Under the pieces are notes generated by a model. It had not been told where the DNA came from. It searched no databases and saw only the letters and a list, made by a program, of their open reading frames with translations. The position numbers and the translations under genes are program-made. Positions 8,939-18,043 of a stretch of DNA of 64,000 nt are shown here, piece by piece (the stretch's first letter is position 1; the number at the start of each line of letters is the position of its first letter). The DNA is from Levilactobacillus suantsaiihabitans (lineage in GTDB: Bacteria > Bacillota > Bacilli > Lactobacillales > Lactobacillaceae): contig NZ_RKLX01000002.1 in the NCBI RefSeq assembly GCF_004745505.1, positions 1-64,000 on the forward strand, given 5' to 3'.

Positions 8939-11785
8939 TTAGCGGTGCTTGCGCTTCAGCTTCAAGCCAAGCCACCCCAGCATCCCCGTCAACAATGCCA
9001 CGCCCCAGACCGCAGACGTCGGTTGGTCGTCCGTTTGCGGCAAGGTCGTCGCGGCCGTTGGGGCGGGTTGGTCCGTCACCGGTCCGCTGAGTGGCGCGGT
9101 CAAATCAACCATTGGCTGGGCCGGGCTGGTGGCTGGCGTCGCGGGGTGACTGACGCCACTGCCCAGTGACGTTGGGGTCGCTGGCGCACTGGTCCCCGTG
9201 GTCGTTGGCGTTGGTTGTGGCGTCGCCGGCTGATCACCCGCGTCGCCCGTTGTCACGGGTGCCGTTGGGGCAGTCGGTTGACTGGGCGTCGGCGCTACCG
9301 GTGCGGGAGTTGGTGCGGGTTGTCCCACGCCCTGGTCACCACTGCCCCCGGGCGTACTTGGTGGGGTCGGCGTCGTGGTGGCCCCATCGCCACCCGGCGT
9401 TCCAGGTTGCGGGTTCGGCGCTGGGGTGGTTGACGTATCGCCACCGCCGCCTGGCGTCGTGCCCGCCCCCCCATTGCCACCATCGGGATTGCCCGGCTGT
9501 GGGGTTGGGGTTGGCGTTGGAGTCGGCGCTGGGGTCGTGCCGCCATCCCCAGGTTTCCCCGGCTCACCTGGCTTCCCGGGTTCTTCGGGAGCGGCACTGT
9601 CATCACCATCTCCTGGCGCACCCGGGTCGGCATCCCCGCCACCTGGCGTTTCCGGTGCATCTGGGTCGACCGGCTTTTCTGGGTCGCTTGGTTCACTTGG
9701 AACTTCCGGTTTGTCCGGTTCACCAGGCACTTCTGGCTTCTCTGGCATGCCGGGTTCCTCTGGTTCTTCCGGGATTCCAGGCTCTTCCGGAATCTCCGCG
9801 TCAGACTCTTCCAAGGCATAGACGTAGGTCACGCTAATGTCGTCGGTGCCCCAGACCCCGGTGGCGTTGGTCGGTCGGCTTTGTAAAACGTAGCCGTTGA
9901 CCGTGACCGGTGCCGTGGTGTATTTGTCCCCCAGATTACCGGTCGGCAGAACCTGGTCCGGCGCAATCGTTTCGCCTTCCTGGTCGACGTGATGGACCGT
10001 GACCGTCCCCACCGTTTCCGGCGCGGCCTGCACGTCATACGGCCGGATGACCGTGAAACAGGTGACGCCGCCCAGGACGCCTTGACCAATCATGTAGTAG
10101 TAATTGGCCAGCGGTTCCACGTGTTTGTTGGGCTCGTTGGGATTTTCCCAGGTCGTGTTGCCCGGTTTTTGTGTTGGTAATTGGAAATACAAGAGCCCGC
10201 CCGACCCCGTGGGGAAGCCCATGGTCGACGCATCGACCGACGTATCCGCCGCATGGTACACGTGATACGTTTCCTGGCCGTCCCACGATGACAGGAGTTC
10301 TTGGTATTCCCCGAGATGGAACAGCTGAAGCAGACTGCCGTCGAAGTCGTAACAGGTGATGTGCATTTCCGGCTCGGTATTGCTAGGCTCGACCGTCAAG
10401 TGCGGCATGAAGATCAGCTGGCCGGGGTGTTTCTTGACCGAGTGCGCGATGCCCGGGATCTTGTTCAACGGCCGAAAATCGTTGATGGCGTTGTTAGCGA
10501 GCTTGAGCGAGGTCAAATTGACCAGCGTGCTCAGCGGCCACACGTTGTTGATGCGGTTGTTGCGCAGGTCTAATTTTTTCAACTGCGTCAACATCATCAG
10601 CGGCGTCACGTCCACGATGTCGCCGTGTGTCCACCCAGGATTTTGCGTGCGGTCCACCGTCATGACCAGTTCTTCCAGGTTCGTGGCAAATTCCAGCCCC
10701 AACAGTGAAAATGGCGTGTGGCCGTCGATGTGGGTGTCGACGCCATTTTGGCCGTTCACCACCAATTTCTTCAGTAACAACATGTCCTCTTGGTCAATGT
10801 CCGACAGGTGCTTCCAGGTCTTCCCCGGGTTCGGCAGCTGCTTCAACGCCCGGAAAACGGCGAGCTGGAGCTGACGGTTAGGCATCCACAGGTCGATCAA
10901 CATCAGGTCGGGGTACCGCGATAGGTGCGTGGTCGCGGGTTTGGCCACTTCCGTTTGGACCAGTGGCACCGCAGCCAGGCTAGTCGCCGCCAGGGTCGCG
11001 GTCGTCACCGCCGTGCTCAACCCCGTCACCGGCTTAGTCAGCGTTGGCGCATCCGTCAGCACCAAATCAGGTAGGCCCACCGGTTTCGTGGTGCCCACGA
11101 GGTCGTCAGTCGTTGGCGTGGTGGTTGTGGCCGCCGAGGTATCCGTAGTCGGCGTCACGGGATCAACGGTGGCCGCGGGTTTGGTCGTCCCCACCGGTTC
11201 GGTGTCAGTGGCCGCGGTGGATGCCGTGACCGAGTCGACGGTGCCTGCGGGCTTGGTGGTGCCCACGGCGTTGTCGGTCGTTGGCGTGGCTGGGTCTTCA
11301 GTCGTCGGCGCGGCCGTCACTGGGTCCGCGGCACTAGTCGGCGTCACGGTTACCGCTGGTGTGGTTGGGGTCGCGGGGACCACTGGTAATGCCGCGACGT
11401 TATCGGGCGTGGTGACGTCATCGACCGTTCCCGCGGGTTTGGTCGTACCGATTGGCTCCGGGCTGGTCGCTGGCGCGGGGGTCGCGGTGGTTGCGGTTGT
11501 ATCCGCGGTCGCGGCCGGTGTGGTGTCGGCCGTAGCCGCGGTGCTGGCCGGTGCGGCACTAGTCGCCGCCGCGTCTGGTTCGGTCGTCGCGGCGACGGTC
11601 GGCGTGCTTTCACTCGAGGCCACCGCCGTCACGGTCGAAGCCGTGGTCGCAGCGGCCTGTTCATCGGCCTGCGCGGTCACGCCCGCCGACAGTAACAGGG
11701 CGCCGCAGACTAGGCCGGCGAATACCCAACTCTTGCCACTTTTATACATCTTATAGTGTGTTTTGGTTTCCATTGATTTTCTCAC
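8939..11785 (-). CDS. LPXTG surface protein with LRR and MucBP domains (copy 1)
   Basis: 948 residues. Start is GTG at 11785, 9 nt after GGGAGG; an ATG two codons upstream is too close to that site. Residues 10-40 are a KxYKxGKxW signal peptide (KMYKSGKSWVF...AQA). Residues 42-300 are Ala/Thr/Pro low-complexity with four or five GTTKPAGTVD-like repeats. Residues 302-448 hold internalin-like leucine-rich repeats (VDVTPLMMLTQLKKLDLRNN, INNVWPLSTLVNLTSLKLANN). Residues 595-657 are a MucBP domain (VTVHHVDQEGETIAPDQ). A Pro/Glu/Gly spacer follows, and LPQTD, a hydrophobic segment and KRKHR form the sortase signal. It is a likely mucin or host-matrix adhesin anchored to peptidoglycan, and a paralogue of the next gene. 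Confidence 0.9.
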   Translation of the reverse strand: MRKSMETKTHYKMYKSGKSWVFAGLVCGALLLSAGVTAQADEQAAATTASTVTAVASSESTPTVAATTEPDAAATSAAPASTAATADTTPAATADTTATTATPAPATSPEPIGTTKPAGTVDDVTTPDNVAALPVVPATPTTPAVTVTPTSAADPVTAAPTTEDPATPTTDNAVGTTKPAGTVDSVTASTAATDTEPVGTTKPAATVDPVTPTTDTSAATTTTPTTDDLVGTTKPVGLPDLVLTDAPTLTKPVTGLSTAVTTATLAATSLAAVPLVQTEVAKPATTHLSRYPDLMLIDLWMPNRQLQLAVFRALKQLPNPGKTWKHLSDIDQEDMLLLKKLVVNGQNGVDTHIDGHTPFSLLGLEFATNLEELVMTVDRTQNPGWTHGDIVDVTPLMMLTQLKKLDLRNNRINNVWPLSTLVNLTSLKLANNAINDFRPLNKIPGIAHSVKKHPGQLIFMPHLTVEPSNTEPEMHITCYDFDGSLLQLFHLGEYQELLSSWDGQETYHVYHAADTSVDASTMGFPTGSGGLLYFQLPTQKPGNTTWENPNEPNKHVEPLANYYYMIGQGVLGGVTCFTVIRPYDVQAAPETVGTVTVHHVDQEGETIAPDQVLPTGNLGDKYTTAPVTVNGYVLQSRPTNATGVWGTDDISVTYVYALEESDAEIPEEPGIPEEPEEPGMPEKPEVPGEPDKPEVPSEPSDPEKPVDPDAPETPGGGDADPGAPGDGDDSAAPEEPGKPGEPGKPGDGGTTPAPTPTPTPTPQPGNPDGGNGGAGTTPGGGGDTSTTPAPNPQPGTPGGDGATTTPTPPSTPGGSGDQGVGQPAPTPAPVAPTPSQPTAPTAPVTTGDAGDQPATPQPTPTTTGTSAPATPTSLGSGVSHPATPATSPAQPMVDLTAPLSGPVTDQPAPTAATTLPQTDDQPTSAVWGVALLTGMLGWLGLKLKRKHR

Positions 11786-11872
11786 AATCATCTTCCTCCC
11801 AGTTGCGTTAAGCTTGGTGTTTCTATGTTGGTCAGGCGGTCTCTTCACGCCCCACCAACGCTAACGAGATTC

Positions 11873-11958
11873 AGTATAACTGGTCAGATTAACGCTGTGG
11901 GGAATGGTTAAGAAATTGAATCAATCTTTTTGAGGCGTGAGTTTCACGTTAGTTTCAC
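11873..11958 (-). promoter_or_regulatory. promoter region with 11-bp tandem motif (copy 1)
   Basis: Minus strand: TATACT at 11873-11878 with no recognisable -35. AGTTTCAC occurs on the plus strand at 11940-11947 and again at 11951-11958, exactly one helical turn apart. About 40 bp between the motif and the -10 (GGTTAAGAAATTGAATCAAT and what follows) is identical to the paralogue's upstream region, with the same 62-bp spacing. This looks like an activator-dependent promoter. Confidence 0.6.
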
Positions 11959-12000
11959 TTATGCCAAGATAACGTTTTCCATCACGCATTTTCTATGTAG

Positions 12001-12024
12001 GCCACCCCGCCGAAACGGTGTGGC
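12001..12024 (-). other. conserved hairpin 3' of the second LPXTG gene
   Basis: GCCACCCCG and CGGTGTGGC form a stem with one mismatch; twin of the hairpin at 8880-8905. Confidence 0.45.
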
Positions 12025-12039
12025 TGTGGGGCCTCGTGC

Positions 12040-14613
12040 TTAGTGACGCTGACGTTTCAGTTTAACGCCTAACCAGCCTAACATCCCCGTTAATAGGGCC
12101 ACGCCCCAGATGGCGGACGTTGCGTGGTCACTAGTCTGCGGCAAGGTCGTCGCTGTCGGTGACGTTGATGCAGCCGCCAAGGAGGTGCCAGTCGGCGTCG
12201 TTGGCCGCGCGTGGCTGTGGGCCAGTGCGGTGACTTGACCCGCGTGACCCGGGGCCTGATTGTCCGGCGTACTTGGCGTGGTCAGCCCCGGTAAGGCCGT
12301 GTCCCCGGCGGCATCATCCGTGACCGCAGTTCCAGTGGTGCCAGGTTGTGGCGCAGTGCCCGGCGTGGTCGCTCCGGGTTGGGCCCCCGTGACCTGATCA
12401 CCGGTGCCCTGATTGCCCGGGGTGCCCGGCTGGTTGCCTTGACTACCGCCCTGGTTGCCGTCACTTTGACCGTCGCCTGGGTTACCCGGTTGTTGATCAT
12501 GGTCGCCACCAGGTGTCTCGCCGCCCGGTGCCGGCGCTGGTGCTGGTTGGCCTGGTTGGCCCGGCGTCGTTGTGTTGCCACCACCATCCGTTCCTGGCGG
12601 CGTCGTGTTGCCGCCCTCTTCCGTATCGGCCTCCTCTTCCGCGTAAATGTAGGTCACGTCGATGGCGGTCTCCCCGTACACGCCCGTGGCGTTGGCCGGC
12701 GTCGTTTGTAAGACGTAGTGCGGCACCGTTACCGGCGTTGTCGTATACGTTTCACCGACCAGCCCTGGCTTCAGGGTTTCTGCCGGCGCAATTTCTTCCC
12801 CCGTTTCGTCCACGTGATGTACCGTCACGTTGGCCGCGTTGTGAGCAATCGCGTAGGGTTGAATCACCGCAAAGTCGATTGACCCAAAGGGCTTGTAAAC
12901 GCCAGTCAGGTAATAGTAGTCCGTCAACGGGTCGACGTGGATGCTGTCATCGCCCGGCCAGGACGTGGCCCCCGGCTTTTGGTCCTGAATATAGGTGTAG
13001 TTCACGCCCCCCTGACCGTCCGGCTGCGGATTGCCGCCCGTGAAGTACACGTGGTACGTGGATTGCTCGTTCACATGGAAGAGTGGCTGGGCAACGGCGG
13101 CGGTGGCGGTCAATTGGACCACTTCGCCATCGATCGTGGTACAAGCCGCTTGGAGGTGGCCGGTGCGATCCGCCTCATTGATCAATACCGGGTCGAGGAA
13201 GATGAACTGACCGGTATCGGTAAAGCTGCCGGGTTCCCGCGGCACGGTGTCTTTCAGCGGCGAAAAGTCTTGGATGGCATTGTAGGCCAACGCCAACTGC
13301 TTGAGGTGTTTCAAATTGGCCAGCGGCGTCACGTCCTTGATCCGGTTGTGTTGCAGGTCCAAGACGGTTAGCTGTTGTAAATTGGCCAACGGCGTCACGT
13401 CTTCAATATCGCCGAAGAAGGCCCCCGGCGCCACGTTCAACGTGTTGGTCAACATCAACGTTTCCAAATTGACCGCGTGCTCCAGGCCCACCAGTGAAAA
13501 TGCCGTGTGGCCGTCAATGTAGGTGCCCATGCCGTTGTGGCCCACGGCAACCAATTTCTTCAGCCGCGCCAGGTCCTCTTGGGTAATGTCATCGACCGTG
13601 CTCCAGGTCTTGTCGCTGGCATGCAACTTCTGTAGCGCCAACAAGACCATCTGTTGTAGCCGTTTGTTGGGCATCCACAGGTCGATGGCCGGCGTCTCCT
13701 TGGTGTGGGCCACCGTGGCCACAGTCGCGGGCTTCGTCAGTTCGGCCTGCACCAACGCGACGGCCGGCTGGATCCATCCAGTTGTCAGGACGTCTGGTAA
13801 ATGCGTTGGGTCGGGGCGTATGGTCGAAACACTCACCGAGTCCGCGGTGGCGACCGGGGTCACGTCCAGGGCGGGTCGAGTCGTAGCGGCCGTCTCCAGC
13901 GCTGGTTGGGCGACGGTCGGCACCACTGCTGTCTCCACGACCGGGTCGACGGGTACCGTTGGCGTGGCGCTGGTCGTTACCGTTGAGACGGCGTCGATAG
14001 CCTGTCCGTCATCGGTACCCGGCGTCACGGGATCAACGGTCGCCGCGGGCTTGGTCGTGCCCAGCGGTTCATCAGTAGTGGATGTCGCCGGGTCGGTTGG
14101 TGCGATGACCGGGTCAGCTTCCCCAGTCGGCTTGGTCGTGCCCACGGCGTCAGCGGTCGTAGAAGTGGTCGTTGCGGCCGAGTCAGCGGCGGGGGCTGGC
14201 GTGGTCACAGTATCCGCAACGCTATCCGCCGTCACGGTGACCGCTGGCGTGGCCGGGACTGCCGGCACCGCAGTCGTGGTCGTCGTTTCATCTGGCGTTA
14301 CCGGTGACGGGGCCACGTCGTCAACCGTTCCCGCGGGTTTGGTCGTGCCGGCAGGTTCCACGGCGGTTGACGCTGCGGGCGCTTCATCGGTTACGGCCGG
14401 AGTGTCAGTCGCTGCGGTCGCGGCGCTCGGTGCGCTCTCACTAGACGCCACCGCCGTCACGGTAGCTGCCGTCGCCGCACCAGGTTGCTCATCGGCCTGG
14501 GCCGTCACCCCCGCCGACAGGAATAAGGCACCGCTGATCAACCCAGCGAATACCCAGCGCTTGCCACTTTTATACATTTTATAATGGGTTTTAGTCGTCA
14601 TTTCTTTTCTCAC
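12040..14613 (-). CDS. LPXTG surface protein with LRR and MucBP domains (copy 2)
   Basis: 857 residues and the same architecture as the downstream paralogue: KxYKxGKxW signal (KMYKSGKRWVF), Ala/Thr/Val-rich region with GTTKPAGTVD-type repeats, leucine-rich repeats at about 308-454 (VTPLANLQQLTVLDLQHN, VTPLANLKHLKQLALAYN), MucBP at about 594-658 (VTVHHVDETGEEIAPAE), Gly/Pro/Gln-rich spacer, and LPQTS anchor near residue 824. Start is GTG at 14613 by the same ribosome-binding-site argument. LRR and anchor regions are well conserved with copy 1, while the low-complexity and spacer regions differ, as expected for an older tandem duplication diverging by repeat slippage. The conserved promoter suggests both are expressed together. 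Confidence 0.9.
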   Translation of the reverse strand: MRKEMTTKTHYKMYKSGKRWVFAGLISGALFLSAGVTAQADEQPGAATAATVTAVASSESAPSAATAATDTPAVTDEAPAASTAVEPAGTTKPAGTVDDVAPSPVTPDETTTTTAVPAVPATPAVTVTADSVADTVTTPAPAADSAATTTSTTADAVGTTKPTGEADPVIAPTDPATSTTDEPLGTTKPAATVDPVTPGTDDGQAIDAVSTVTTSATPTVPVDPVVETAVVPTVAQPALETAATTRPALDVTPVATADSVSVSTIRPDPTHLPDVLTTGWIQPAVALVQAELTKPATVATVAHTKETPAIDLWMPNKRLQQMVLLALQKLHASDKTWSTVDDITQEDLARLKKLVAVGHNGMGTYIDGHTAFSLVGLEHAVNLETLMLTNTLNVAPGAFFGDIEDVTPLANLQQLTVLDLQHNRIKDVTPLANLKHLKQLALAYNAIQDFSPLKDTVPREPGSFTDTGQFIFLDPVLINEADRTGHLQAACTTIDGEVVQLTATAAVAQPLFHVNEQSTYHVYFTGGNPQPDGQGGVNYTYIQDQKPGATSWPGDDSIHVDPLTDYYYLTGVYKPFGSIDFAVIQPYAIAHNAANVTVHHVDETGEEIAPAETLKPGLVGETYTTTPVTVPHYVLQTTPANATGVYGETAIDVTYIYAEEEADTEEGGNTTPPGTDGGGNTTTPGQPGQPAPAPAPGGETPGGDHDQQPGNPGDGQSDGNQGGSQGNQPGTPGNQGTGDQVTGAQPGATTPGTAPQPGTTGTAVTDDAAGDTALPGLTTPSTPDNQAPGHAGQVTALAHSHARPTTPTGTSLAAASTSPTATTLPQTSDHATSAIWGVALLTGMLGWLGVKLKRQRH

Positions 14614-14702
14614 AATCATCTTCCTCCCAATGGCGCTTATCTGAATAGTCCTCAGTAACGGTGGCGTGTCTGCGACATCGCCCACCGTTACTAACGAGAT
14701 TC

Positions 14703-14788
14703 AGTATAGCGGCTCGGCTGAGCTACGGGGAAAACGGTTAAGAAATTGAATCAATCTTTTTGAGGCGTGAGTTTCACGTAAGTTTCAT
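14703..14788 (-). promoter_or_regulatory. promoter region with 11-bp tandem motif (copy 2)
   Basis: TATACT on the minus strand at 14703-14708. AGTTTCAC lies at 14770-14777, and AGTTTCAT (one change) at 14781-14788, again 62 bp from the -10. There is no -35 match. The region is nearly identical to 11873-11958. Confidence 0.6.
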
Positions 14789-14999
14789 TTATCCGTGTAT
14801 AACGTTTTCAATCGTGCAAGGTCATCATCCGAAGACGGGACGCCCCTGCGGCAGACGGGACGGACGACCACGAATCTTTTGGCGGCAAGCAGGTACCCCA
14901 TTGGAAAATTGATCACTACGCCTATACGTCACCTCCTCACCCTAAATGTTGGCACATGATACGCACACACTCCCCGCCGAAGGAGGACAGGCGCGGCGC

Positions 15000-15165
15000 C
15001 AGCTGTGTCGACCCAGTTAGCTGGCGTATTGGGCCAGGTTACTGGGTGGGACGACTTGAGAGACTTGCGATTTAGGCAAGGCTTTCAAGCGAGGTGGAAG
15101 CCCGCCCTTGGGCTGGAGCCGTTCCCCATAGCAGGCAGAACGCCTGTCAGCCGCAGACACTCGTC
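15000..15165 (+). repeat. divergent element B
   Basis: Recognisable B strings (CCAGCTGTGTCGAC, GGGACGACTTGAGAGACT, GGCTTTCAAGCGAG, GGCTGGAG, GTTCCCCATAGCAGGC) in the usual order. The apical GGCTGAG/CTCAGCC hairpin is replaced by CCAGTTAGCTGG and CCAGGTTACTGG. The upstream 14830-15000 holds no recognised feature. Confidence 0.65.
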
Positions 15166-15185
15166 ACATTTACCAATTATGTAGC

Positions 15186-15222
15186 CAAAAATGGCCGGCC
15201 TCCTCGCGGGGAAGCCGGCCAC
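15186..15222 (-). terminator. terminator after DUF2922 gene
   Basis: On the minus strand GGCCGGC pairs with GCCGGCC around a 14-nt loop, followed by ATTTTTGG. Confidence 0.85.
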
Positions 15223-15256
15223 CTTCAGGTTGACAGTTCAGTTGAATTCGGTTGTG

Positions 15257-15490
15257 TTAGGCGATTGGTGCTGGGTCGCCCATCAAGGTCGTCTTGGTCG
15301 TTTCGATGATGTCGGCGCGTACGGGCGTAGCGTACAGGTCCACGCCATCCTTGTTAAAGAGCTTAGCTGCGGCAATCTGCTTCATCAGGCTTTCCACTTC
15401 CGGGGTGGTCAGTTCCGTGTTGACGTACTTCAAACGCAGGTGCTTGATCCGCAGGTCGGAACCCTTAAAACTCAATTCTAATGCTTTCAT
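15257..15490 (-). CDS. DUF2922 family protein
   Basis: 77-residue cytosolic protein. The pattern MKALELSFKGSDLRIKHLRLKYVN, then TPEVESLMKQI and a C-terminal ...TTKTTLMGDPAP, fits DUF2922, a small firmicute family of unknown function usually next to a DUF1659 gene, as here. A good ribosome-binding site (AAAGGAAG) precedes the ATG. It lies 36 bp after the DUF1659 gene and ends at a strong terminator, so the two form one operon. Confidence 0.78.
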   Translation of the reverse strand: MKALELSFKGSDLRIKHLRLKYVNTELTTPEVESLMKQIAAAKLFNKDGVDLYATPVRADIIETTKTTLMGDPAPIA

Positions 15491-15526
15491 TTAATAACTT
15501 CCTTTCGGTTGGCTGAGTGAGTGACG

Positions 15527-15724
15527 TTAGGCAACGGCCGTTTGCGTGGCCACGGTTGCGGCGTGAAATGGCAAGCCGGTCAAGCCAGCGAGGTAGCCGC
15601 CAAAGGCTTCGATCTGTTTGGCTTCCGGTGCGGCAACCGCGTTTTGCAAAACGATCTTAACGGGGTGGTCGACATCGTTGCCTAAGATAAAAGTGATGGT
15701 GGTCTTCTTCCAGTTGGTTTGCAT
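15527..15724 (-). CDS. DUF1659 family protein
   Basis: 65 residues (MQTNWKKTTITFILGNDVDHPVKI...). Size, N-terminal beta-strand pattern and pairing with DUF2922 fit DUF1659; the function is not known. AGAGGAG lies 7-8 nt before the ATG. The sigma-like gene is 102 bp upstream on the same strand. The gap holds a perfect 12-bp palindrome GGTTGGCCAACC and a TATAAG box, so the pair may have its own promoter. Confidence 0.7.
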   Translation of the reverse strand: MQTNWKKTTITFILGNDVDHPVKIVLQNAVAAPEAKQIEAFGGYLAGLTGLPFHAATVATQTAVA

Positions 15725-15826
15725 GGTGGTGCTCCTCTCATGTTGCGAATTTTTATAAGTGGTTGGCCAACCCTTATACTCTTACTAACGAAATCCAAAC
15801 GGAATTTGTAACCCCCTGAGGGCAAA

Positions 15827-16390
15827 TTAATTTAAAAAATTTTCGGGCGGCGTCAAATGATTGACCAAACGGCGGATGAGCGTGCGCCGCCATTTGTACA
15901 CCGTATTGTGGCTGACGCCGTGTCTGGCGGCGATTTCGTCGGCCGTCAGTTGATCGACCAGCGTGCCCACTAGAAAGCGCCACTCCCCGGTACTGCCGGA
16001 CGCGCCGATGACCCGTAACAGGTAGCGGCGAAAATCCTGTTGGCCGATGGCGTCTAAAATGTCCGCGTCACTGGCGACGGTCTCCAGTAATTCCGTCTGG
16101 TCGCCGGCCTCCTGGCGGTCATTTTGCTTGCGGTCCCGGCGCAACCGGTCCAGCAAAGCCCAGTAGATCTTGCGCTGGGCGTAGGCTAAAAATTGGTGCG
16201 GCTTGGCCTCCGGATTGTCAGGAAAATCGACGTAGACCTCCGGGAACAACAGCCGCGCCTCTTGTAGATAGTCCTCGTAATCGGGGTGCGCCGGGCGAAT
16301 GTGCAGGCGCTTGAGCGTGGCGTACAAAATCATCTCGTGGTCGCCGGTATATAGAAATTTATAAGCGGCAGCGTGCGGTGTGGGTTTCAT
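15827..16390 (-). CDS. sigma-70-like factor (ComX/SigH type)
   Basis: 187 residues, too short for a housekeeping sigma factor. Residues 20-90 have the region 2 pattern (DYEDYLQEARLLFPEVYVDF...FLAYAQRKIYWALLDRLRRD). Residues 135-175 have a region 4 helix-turn-helix (LVDQLTADEIAARHGVSHNTVYKWRRTLIRRL). It resembles the SigH/ComX-like factors of lactobacilli that are linked to late competence genes; no competence gene lies in this window. Start at 16390 has AGAGG about 11 nt upstream, a little far. The DUF1659-DUF2922 pair follows on the same strand. Confidence 0.78.
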   Translation of the reverse strand: MKPTPHAAAYKFLYTGDHEMILYATLKRLHIRPAHPDYEDYLQEARLLFPEVYVDFPDNPEAKPHQFLAYAQRKIYWALLDRLRRDRKQNDRQEAGDQTELLETVASDADILDAIGQQDFRRYLLRVIGASGSTGEWRFLVGTLVDQLTADEIAARHGVSHNTVYKWRRTLIRRLVNHLTPPENFLN

Positions 16391-16814
16391 AAATGAATCA
16401 TCCTCTCAATTCTGATGATCCATGGCCATGGATTAGCCCCTACATTACCGGACGTGGCCGGCCCGCGCCACTGTCGAATATTTCGCCAAAACCCCGGTAT
16501 TTTGCCCCTATTTTCTGGTACTTGTGGGCCGCAACTTTACTCAGCCGCGGTAGAACTGGCTTTCGTCAAAATAACGAATTTGTGATTTTGTGGGGTATTT
16601 TTATTTTGGCCGGGAAATTTATTTTAAAAAAATTTGCCGATTGCTAGGAGCCGCGCCAACCCCAATTTTTCGCCCCCAGTCTGATTTTTTCGCCCCGATT
16701 AATCCGCTTAACTGCGAAAAAATTTTGCCTGTTTATGTTCAGAGCGTTAAAATTTGTGGTATAAATGATTATGTAACCAGTTACAACAATACTTATTTGA
16801 GGGGACTTTGAGTC
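16391..16814. other. A/T-rich intergenic region
   Basis: 424 bp, much richer in A/T than its surroundings. A TATAAA box at about 16760 and a near-palindrome GTAACCAGTTAC at 16774-16785 lie upstream of the secreted-protein gene and may be its promoter and operator. An 84-codon open frame here lacks a ribosome-binding site and I do not call it. Confidence 0.4.
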
Positions 16815-17921
16815 ATGAGAAAAGCAGTTTTGTTAACGGCCGCAGCCACGGCTGCCCTGCTCTTTGGCGGGACAACGACACTGGCCCACGCCAAGACCTA
16901 TACACAACACGGTAACGCATTGGCCAACTACAATGTCAACAAGTATAAAACCGTGAAAAACAAGAATATGTTCGTCAAGCGCTACACCTTCCAGCAGAGT
17001 TACTCGAACATCTTCCAAACCAGTCCTACCAGCATTTCCAGCACTAAGGGCAAGAAGGTCACGTTCAAATCCAACGTTTTCCTGCCAGTGACGTACAATC
17101 GCTCCGCTGACTGGGGCAATCCCCAAAGTGAAGTGCTGACCAAGGATGGCAAGACCTTGTACGAACTGATCACCACCAGTTCGCAAAGCACGGAAGGCTG
17201 GATCGTCCGCTACAACCTGGGCGCACTTCGGAGTAAATTTGGCATCAGCACATCTCACATGGACGCCCTGCGTCGCGCCACTTACGACCACTCCGTCAAC
17301 CAAATGACCAGCACCGACAAGGCCATCATGAAGTACATCAAGATTGGTCCGAAATTTAACACCGGTCACGGTCAATCACTGGCCATGAACCCTAAGAACG
17401 GCCAACTCTGGTTCATCGGCGCACCCGTTAAGATTCACTCCAACGTCCAACAGGTCTCAACCAAGACGTTGAAGCCAACCAAGAAGATCAAGTTCATGTT
17501 GAAGAACACCGTCACCATGGGGTCCAACCTGACATTTGACAAGAAGGGCAATGCCTACTTCTTCACTTACTCCAACGGCGGCTGGGCACCTAAGGGCGCG
17601 GTCAAGATCTACAAGGGTAAGATCAACAAGAAGTCTGTGAAGTTCCACTTGGTTATGCAAGGTCTGCGTTACCGTCCAGGTACCAAGCCACAGTCCATCG
17701 CGTACAACGTTAAACGTAACCGGTTGTACTTCGTCTCCGACAGCAGCATTTCATCCGTGCCCGTTTCCAAGCTGGGTCATTTGAAGGCTAAGCAGGTCGA
17801 AGCCACCAACTTGAACGGCAAGCGTGAGTTTGAAGGTATCCAGTTCACCAAGAACGGTGCGGGTTACCTGATGACCAACAAGGGTGCCGAGTTGATGAAG
17901 ACCACAACTAATAAATTTTAG
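16815..17921 (+). CDS. secreted beta-propeller-like protein
   Basis: 368 residues. ATG at 16815 follows GAGGGG. Residues 1-26 are a signal peptide (ending LAHA). The mature part has repeated beta-rich blocks of the type seen in propellers (SLAMNPKNGQLWFIG, NLTFDKKGNAYFFTYS, SIAYNVKRNRLYFVSD, EFEGIQFTKNGAGYLMT). The spacing and the closing EFEGIQF block remind me of helveticin J-like class III bacteriocins and related extracellular lactobacillus proteins, but I could not confirm the family. There is no LPXTG or SLAP module, so it is probably released. It is monocistronic, with its own terminator. Confidence 0.72.
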   Translation: MRKAVLLTAAATAALLFGGTTTLAHAKTYTQHGNALANYNVNKYKTVKNKNMFVKRYTFQQSYSNIFQTSPTSISSTKGKKVTFKSNVFLPVTYNRSADWGNPQSEVLTKDGKTLYELITTSSQSTEGWIVRYNLGALRSKFGISTSHMDALRRATYDHSVNQMTSTDKAIMKYIKIGPKFNTGHGQSLAMNPKNGQLWFIGAPVKIHSNVQQVSTKTLKPTKKIKFMLKNTVTMGSNLTFDKKGNAYFFTYSNGGWAPKGAVKIYKGKINKKSVKFHLVMQGLRYRPGTKPQSIAYNVKRNRLYFVSDSSISSVPVSKLGHLKAKQVEATNLNGKREFEGIQFTKNGAGYLMTNKGAELMKTTTNKF

Positions 17922-17936
17922 CTTATAATCAAATTG

Positions 17937-17975
17937 GGTAGTCGCCGCGAGTGGTCCACGGTGGCTACCTTTTTT
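17937..17975 (+). terminator. terminator of the propeller-like gene
   Basis: GGTAGTCGCC and GGTGGCTACC pair (one G-U) around a 13-nt loop, followed by TTTTTT. Confidence 0.88.
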
Positions 17976-18043
17976 GGGTTCTTTCGTTTTATGTTGGTTA
18001 CCTGGTGAAAACCTGCAACACAGTGTTTGCTGGCCGCCTTACC

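Noticed and set aside
8939-11785. Long plus-strand frames opposite both LPXTG genes (up to 350 codons)
   Set aside because: They mirror the Ala/Thr/Pro-rich repeats as Val/Gly/Ser-rich strings and lack ribosome-binding sites; the minus-strand proteins have signal peptide, domains and anchor.
14890-14940. Strong GAGGAGGTG on the minus strand that might start a small toxin-like gene
   Set aside because: No start codon at proper spacing: GTG overlaps the site and the next one is about 15 nt away. Neither resulting peptide is recognisable.
16393-16647. 84-codon frame divergent from the sigma-like gene, with a hydrophobic C-terminus
   Set aside because: No ribosome-binding site, and the hydrophobic stretch follows from A/T-rich sequence.
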